Shown here piece after piece: positions 60,127 to 64,000 of a DNA stretch of 64,000 bases. The stretch is from the NCBI GenBank assembly GCA_009801015.1, contig VHZZ01001092.1:30984-94983 (forward strand). The letters are read 5' to 3'. This DNA comes from Silene noctiflora (Eukaryota > Streptophyta > Magnoliopsida > Caryophyllales > Caryophyllaceae). The notes under the pieces are model-generated. The model was not told the DNA's origin. It worked only from the letters and a program-made list of their open reading frames with translations, and made no database searches. The stretch's first letter is position 1, and each line of letters opens with the position of its first letter. The position numbers and the translations under genes are program-made.

Positions 60127-61178
60127 CTTATTTGCTCAAGGCTTGACAGTTTCTTTGAAGACATTTTGTTGTCCGTCTGCTAGCTTTAACTTCTGAGCAT
60201 CTAAATGAAACATTGGAAACGCCTTATACAGCCCATCCCCTCCAATCCCTCCCCTTACCATTCCTTTGTCCAAGATAGTAAATAAACTCTTAATTATTTG
60301 ATTGCATACAGAGTAGTCCGTCATAGACAGTTAGACACTATTATGGCTGTATACACAAATTAACACGTTGTGGGTGAGGTTATAGACGACATACATTGTT
60401 GGGTTGTCCTGTTATGCATTTTTGGGAAAAAATGATGGAGTTTTTTGGTATCACCTTGTTACATGCATTAGATTGTTCCTTGAAGGCGGTGTAAACTAAA
60501 TTTGTTTTCTTCTTGTCTAGTTTGCATCATGTTGATGTGTTTCCCATCTCTGAAAGGCGTCATCTCTTGTGAAGTTGTTCTGTGTATTGGAGTGTTTTAG
60601 AATTTTGACTCAACTTTGAAGCGGAGGTGTATGATTTGAAGTTTGGTGTGACATTTGCTACATGGCCTACATCTAGATGTGGTGGGAAATTGATGGCAGT
60701 GTGTTTAGCAGAGCGGTGATCGGACATATGTTTAGGTAAATGTGTATATAAGGCTTGAAGGGGAGGAAGTTGGAGAGCAGCAGAAGCAAGTAATAATTGC
60801 ATAAATATTAGTTTATGCAAATAGACAATCAAGTGAATGGTATTGTAAATAGCCTGATATATTGTGATGACTAGTTATGAAAAGTGGGACAAATCTGGCA
60901 ATGAATTAATCAGTACAAATCTGGTAGATAGTACTCCATATGGTTGGGTAATTAATTGTAAATAGGTAGAAATGATTTCCCTAATAGAAGGGTGAAAACT
61001 GTAAAAGGGTAATTGTAAAAATGATGTGGGTAAAGTAAGAAAGCAGGGAGGAAAGTGGGAATTCCAATTCCAAATGGAGTTGACGAGGGAAATGAAAATC
61101 TCTTGATAAATGGAACACACTCTCTCTCTTTGTCGCTGACATTCATTCCTTGATAATAATAATATTAGTTGTGGTGAA
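60127..61178. other. Intergenic: PGES2-like 3' UTR and FREE1 promoter
   Basis: Left part is the presumed 3' UTR of the PGES2-like gene. A GTGTATATAAGG word near 60741 could be a TATA box for FREE1 but lies about 430 bp from the ATG. A CTCTCTCTCTTT pyrimidine tract lies close to the start. No other feature. Confidence 0.45.
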
Positions 61179-64000
61179 ATGCATCAACCAGGAGGAGAAT
61201 ATCCGTCGACGCCATACTACTATCCACCACCACCGCCAACCACCACTAGTTCCGCCTCCGCACCACCCTTCAACGATTACTCTTCTTCTTCTTCATACAA
61301 TTACCCTTCTTACCCCCCGACGTCTACTCTTTCCGATCCTCCTCCCCCGCCCACGCACCACCAACCCGATACTCACCTCCACTACAACCCACCACCCTCC
61401 TATTATCCACCCTCCAATTACGATCCTTCCCCCAATTACTCCCCCAATTACCACACTCCCTCTCCCACCACTCCTTACGATTCTCACCCTTCTTCCCTCA
61501 ATTACCCTCTTCCTCCTCCTCCTCCTCCTGCTAATTCCGCCGCCTCTTATATCCCTCCTCCCTACGACTATAATAATAATAATAATAATAATAATACCAA
61601 CCCAAACCCTAATTCCGCCTCTTATTTCTCTCCTGCCCCCAAATATGATCACTCCGGATCCGCCTACCTCGACCCAAATTTAAATGCCTACGGGAGTTAC
61701 ACCTCAACTAGGCCTACTTCCGCCGGTGTTGCTGGAAATGCTGGGTATGACTACAACTACAAGGATGACGGTGTCTACGCTTACCAAGGCAAACATGAGC
61801 CTTATGGTGCTCGCGGCACTGGAACCTCTTCTAAATCATCCTCAAAGTCCGACACTTGGTCTGGTTTGTTCGATGATTATGGCAGGCCTATTAGCTTCCC
61901 CAACAAGGACGATAAGGACACCAAGACTCGCACTTCCACTCCATCTCTCAAGGTTGTCAGGGCGGTGCCTAAGGTCGATGATAAACCTGATGTTCAGGGT
62001 GGAGTCCAGAAATTCAAGGTCAAGCTCTTGCCTGAGTCTGGATCCCAGTCTACCATGGATGTCATTTGCATGGTACCCTATTTCCCTCTTTATCTTCAAA
62101 TACTTGTTGCTTTTCCTAAACTATGCTTGCCTCTATTCCCTTTGCTCAACTCACCCCCAATACCACTTTGTTTGATTTACATCTCTCCTTCCAGGTCGGT
62201 TTGGATGGAATACGCATGCTTGATCCTAACACCAGCCGTACTTTGAGGATATATCCACTTGAGACTGTCACTCGATGTGATGTAAGTTTATGCCACTTTG
62301 TTTCTTTATTCAACACTTACACTTTCTCTCTTTTGTTTGGGTATCATCTGATTGCATATTGCTTTCTCTTCTCATGTAGAAAATTGATTCATCTACGTTT
62401 GCATTCTGGTCAAAGACCTCTGTTGATATCGAGCCAAGGCGCATTAGATTACAGTCAAATAGTTATACTACTAATACAATTCTCGACACAGTCACAGCTG
62501 CCACTGTGCAGGTTTGTTGCCCTGTCTCCTATCAGTGTATTGTACCATATGCTTACGTTTTTTTGTTGATAATGACTGTAATTGGTGCATTGCTGGTTAC
62601 ACTACGTCACCTCATAGTTACCTTCATGCTTGTGCCATAGTTGGATGTGACCACCCATTCTTAGGTCTTTTCAGTACTTATGACCAACGAGTGCTTTTAA
62701 ATTTATGCTTTGGATATAAGAGAGAGGTTTCCGGCTCCTGCATATTCAAGGAGAGGGACCTTGAGATTAGGCATGGTTAACAACCAACCGACTGTTTTTG
62801 TGGTACCTTATGGTGATGGAAGAGGAGGTTGATTGATATGGAGTAAGAGTAACTGCTTTGGCACTGGGCAGCTGGAGATCTGGCATTGACGATGGTAGGG
62901 CAGCACGATGGAATAATATTTTGTTATTAATTCTTTTCGTGGGTAGAATCCATGTTGCCAAAATGAAACCGTTATGGGTCAGAGGACTGGAAGCCTGTTT
63001 CTTCGAGGCAGCGAGAACACACGAGGAATGGAGTTGTGTAATGAAGAATTTTCATGCATGAATAGAATCGGTTTTTGTCATTCTGGATCCATTTCTTCAC
63101 CTTAACTGCAACACCTTACTATAATTTGTATAAAAAAATCAATATTACATCCAGAATCTTTGTTTACGTGATGTGTGTGCAGTTATCTTACTACTTAATA
63201 TTGGAGGCTCATTGAGCTTTTAGTTACCAATATTACATCCTACCACCCCTCTGCGTGGAGGTGATTGAGATAACACCTAAGTTACATATGGGCAGAGGAA
63301 TCACGGAAGGTTGAGGGTTGGACTGGGCAAAGGTTACCTGCCTCCGTGGTTTTAGATTATTTTTATATACTATATGAATGGAACCTTCAACATCTTTGAA
63401 ATTGAGGTCGTGTTTATATCTACATTTAGGGAGACCAATGAGTGCTTTTGAATCTATGCTTTGGATATAAGAGAGAGGTTTCTGGCTCCTGCATATTCAA
63501 GGAGAGGGACCTTGAGATTAGGCATGGTTAACAACCAACGGACTCTTTTTGTGGTAGCTTATGGTGATGGAAGAGAAGGTTGATATGGAGTAAGAGTAAC
63601 TGAGGAGGTCTGGAATTGGCGATGAGATTGTTGGTAGGGCAGAATGATGGAATAATGTTTTCTATTCAATTCTTTTTGTGGTCTAATCCATGTTGCCAAA
63701 ATGAAACCGTTACGGGTCAGAGGACTGGGAGCCTGTTTCTTGGAGGCAGGGAGAACACATTAGGAATGGAGTTGTGTAATGAAGAATTTTCATGCATATA
63801 TAGAATCGGTTTTTGTCATTCTGAATCCATTTCTTCTTCACCCAATATCTGAATCAAACATGCTTTTATGTCTTTGTGAAGTTATCTTCTTAGGTTGCCA
63901 GAAATACTTCAGAGTTCATATAGGAGACTAACTTATAAATACCCCACAAGATACTAACATCTAATCTCATCACCTTAACTGCAACACCTTACTACATATT
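61179..64000 (+). CDS. FREE1: FREE1/FYVE1-type ESCRT component, 5' part (gene runs off the window)
   Basis: Three coding exons are visible: 61179-62072 (298 codons), 62195-62281 (29 codons) and 62380-62511 (44 codons), 371 residues in all. Then comes an intron of at least 1.49 kb to the window edge. The N terminus is a Pro/Tyr/Ser/Asn-rich disordered region (about 1-190, with an N8 run). The conserved block contains DDGVYAYQGKHEPYGARG, LFDDYGRPISF, KVVRAVPK and GGVQKFKVKLLPE, then IRMLDPNTSRTLRIYPLET, KIDSSTFAFWSKTSVDIEP and IRLQSNSYTTNTILDTVTAA. These match Arabidopsis FREE1 (At1g20110) closely from memory. FREE1 is a plant-specific ESCRT-I-associated protein that binds PI3P through a FYVE domain, sorts ubiquitinated cargo into multivesicular bodies and aids vacuole formation. 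The FYVE and coiled-coil exons are not in this window. Confidence 0.9.
62682..63124. repeat. Intronic duplicated segment, copy 1
   Basis: About 440 bp of FREE1 intron 3 beginning GACCAACGAGTGCTTTTA and ending near CACCTTAACTGCAACACCTTAC. It matches copy 2 at 63433-63998 with many substitutions and small indels. Shared words include TATGCTTTGGATATAAGAGAG and CAAGGAGAGGGACCTTGAG. No coding potential or family recognised. Confidence 0.85.
63433..63998. repeat. Intronic duplicated segment, copy 2
   Basis: Second copy of the segment at 62682-63124. It carries an extra stretch of about 120 bp (63847-63967) before the shared CACCTTAACTGCAACACCTTAC. The two copies may be a local duplication or two insertions of one unknown repeat. 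The window ends here, so its right limit is not certain. Confidence 0.8.

Noticed and set aside
61150-61683. Overlapping long frames on both strands of FREE1 exon 1
   Set aside because: The low-complexity C-rich sequence opens several frames. Only the frame starting at 61179 matches FREE1 and joins to the next exons.
1-64000. tRNA, rRNA or snoRNA genes, and a new multi-gene system
   Set aside because: No cloverleaf with A and B boxes, rRNA blocks or clear box C/D pairs were seen, and the genes present belong to unrelated, known plant families.

Overview
This is a stretch of nuclear DNA from a flowering plant, almost certainly a core eudicot. The evidence is small exons joined by GT-AG introns, plant-specific gene families (a SYT2-type synaptotagmin, a FREE1-type FYVE protein, clade I serine carboxypeptidase-like proteins), and plant Stowaway, Tourist, Helitron, SINE and L1-type repeats. 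Frequent short motifs such as AAGACGG fold-backs and TACTCCGTA-like sequence recall Caryophyllales, but that is an impression and not a proof.

Layout. (1) 1-11920 is a satellite array with a monomer of about 311 bp arranged as A-B dimers of about 623 bp. It runs forward to about 10336 and then flips into more degenerate inverted copies. A small fossil LTR-retrotransposon piece lies at about 1090-1370. (2) 12409-19696 (minus) is a DEAD-box RNA helicase of the RH28/Drs1/DDX27 type. Its last coding exon is only 19 nt long and lies beyond an 836-bp intron that carries a Tourist-like MITE. (3) 20531-27919 (minus) is a KIN-6-type kinesin in 16 exons. (4) 28799-32759 (minus) is a SYT2-type synaptotagmin in 12 exons. 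(5) 36464-37297 (plus) is a single-exon proline-rich protein of unknown function with an SSLPLPRF motif. (6) 39432-40953 (minus) is the RNA polymerase I subunit RPA12. (7) 41824-46769 (minus) is an intact serine carboxypeptidase-like gene in 13 exons, and 47740-53210 is its tandem duplicate, now a pseudogene. (8) 53211-56708 is an AT-rich, transposon-rich interval with a 595-N assembly gap inside an inverted repeat, and a Helitron-like element. (9) 56709-60126 (plus) is a membrane-associated prostaglandin E synthase 2-like glutaredoxin/GST-fold protein in 6 exons. (10) 61179 to the window end (plus) is the 5' part of a FREE1/FYVE1 gene. The exons that would encode its FYVE domain lie outside the window.

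The genes are ordinary housekeeping and membrane-traffic genes, not a functional cluster. KIN-6, SYT2 and FREE1 lie in the same order in Arabidopsis chromosome 1 (from memory At1g20060, At1g20080, At1g20110), so this looks like an old conserved block into which RPA12, the SCPL pair and the PGES2-like gene have been added or retained differently. The exon models were built by hand from reading frame, splice sites and recalled family sequences. All exon lengths sum to intact frames. No RNA genes, CRISPR arrays or novel multi-gene system were seen. The most unusual features are the satellite dimer array with an orientation switch about 0.5 kb from a gene end, the 19-nt terminal coding exon, the decayed SCPL copy and the transposon structures.
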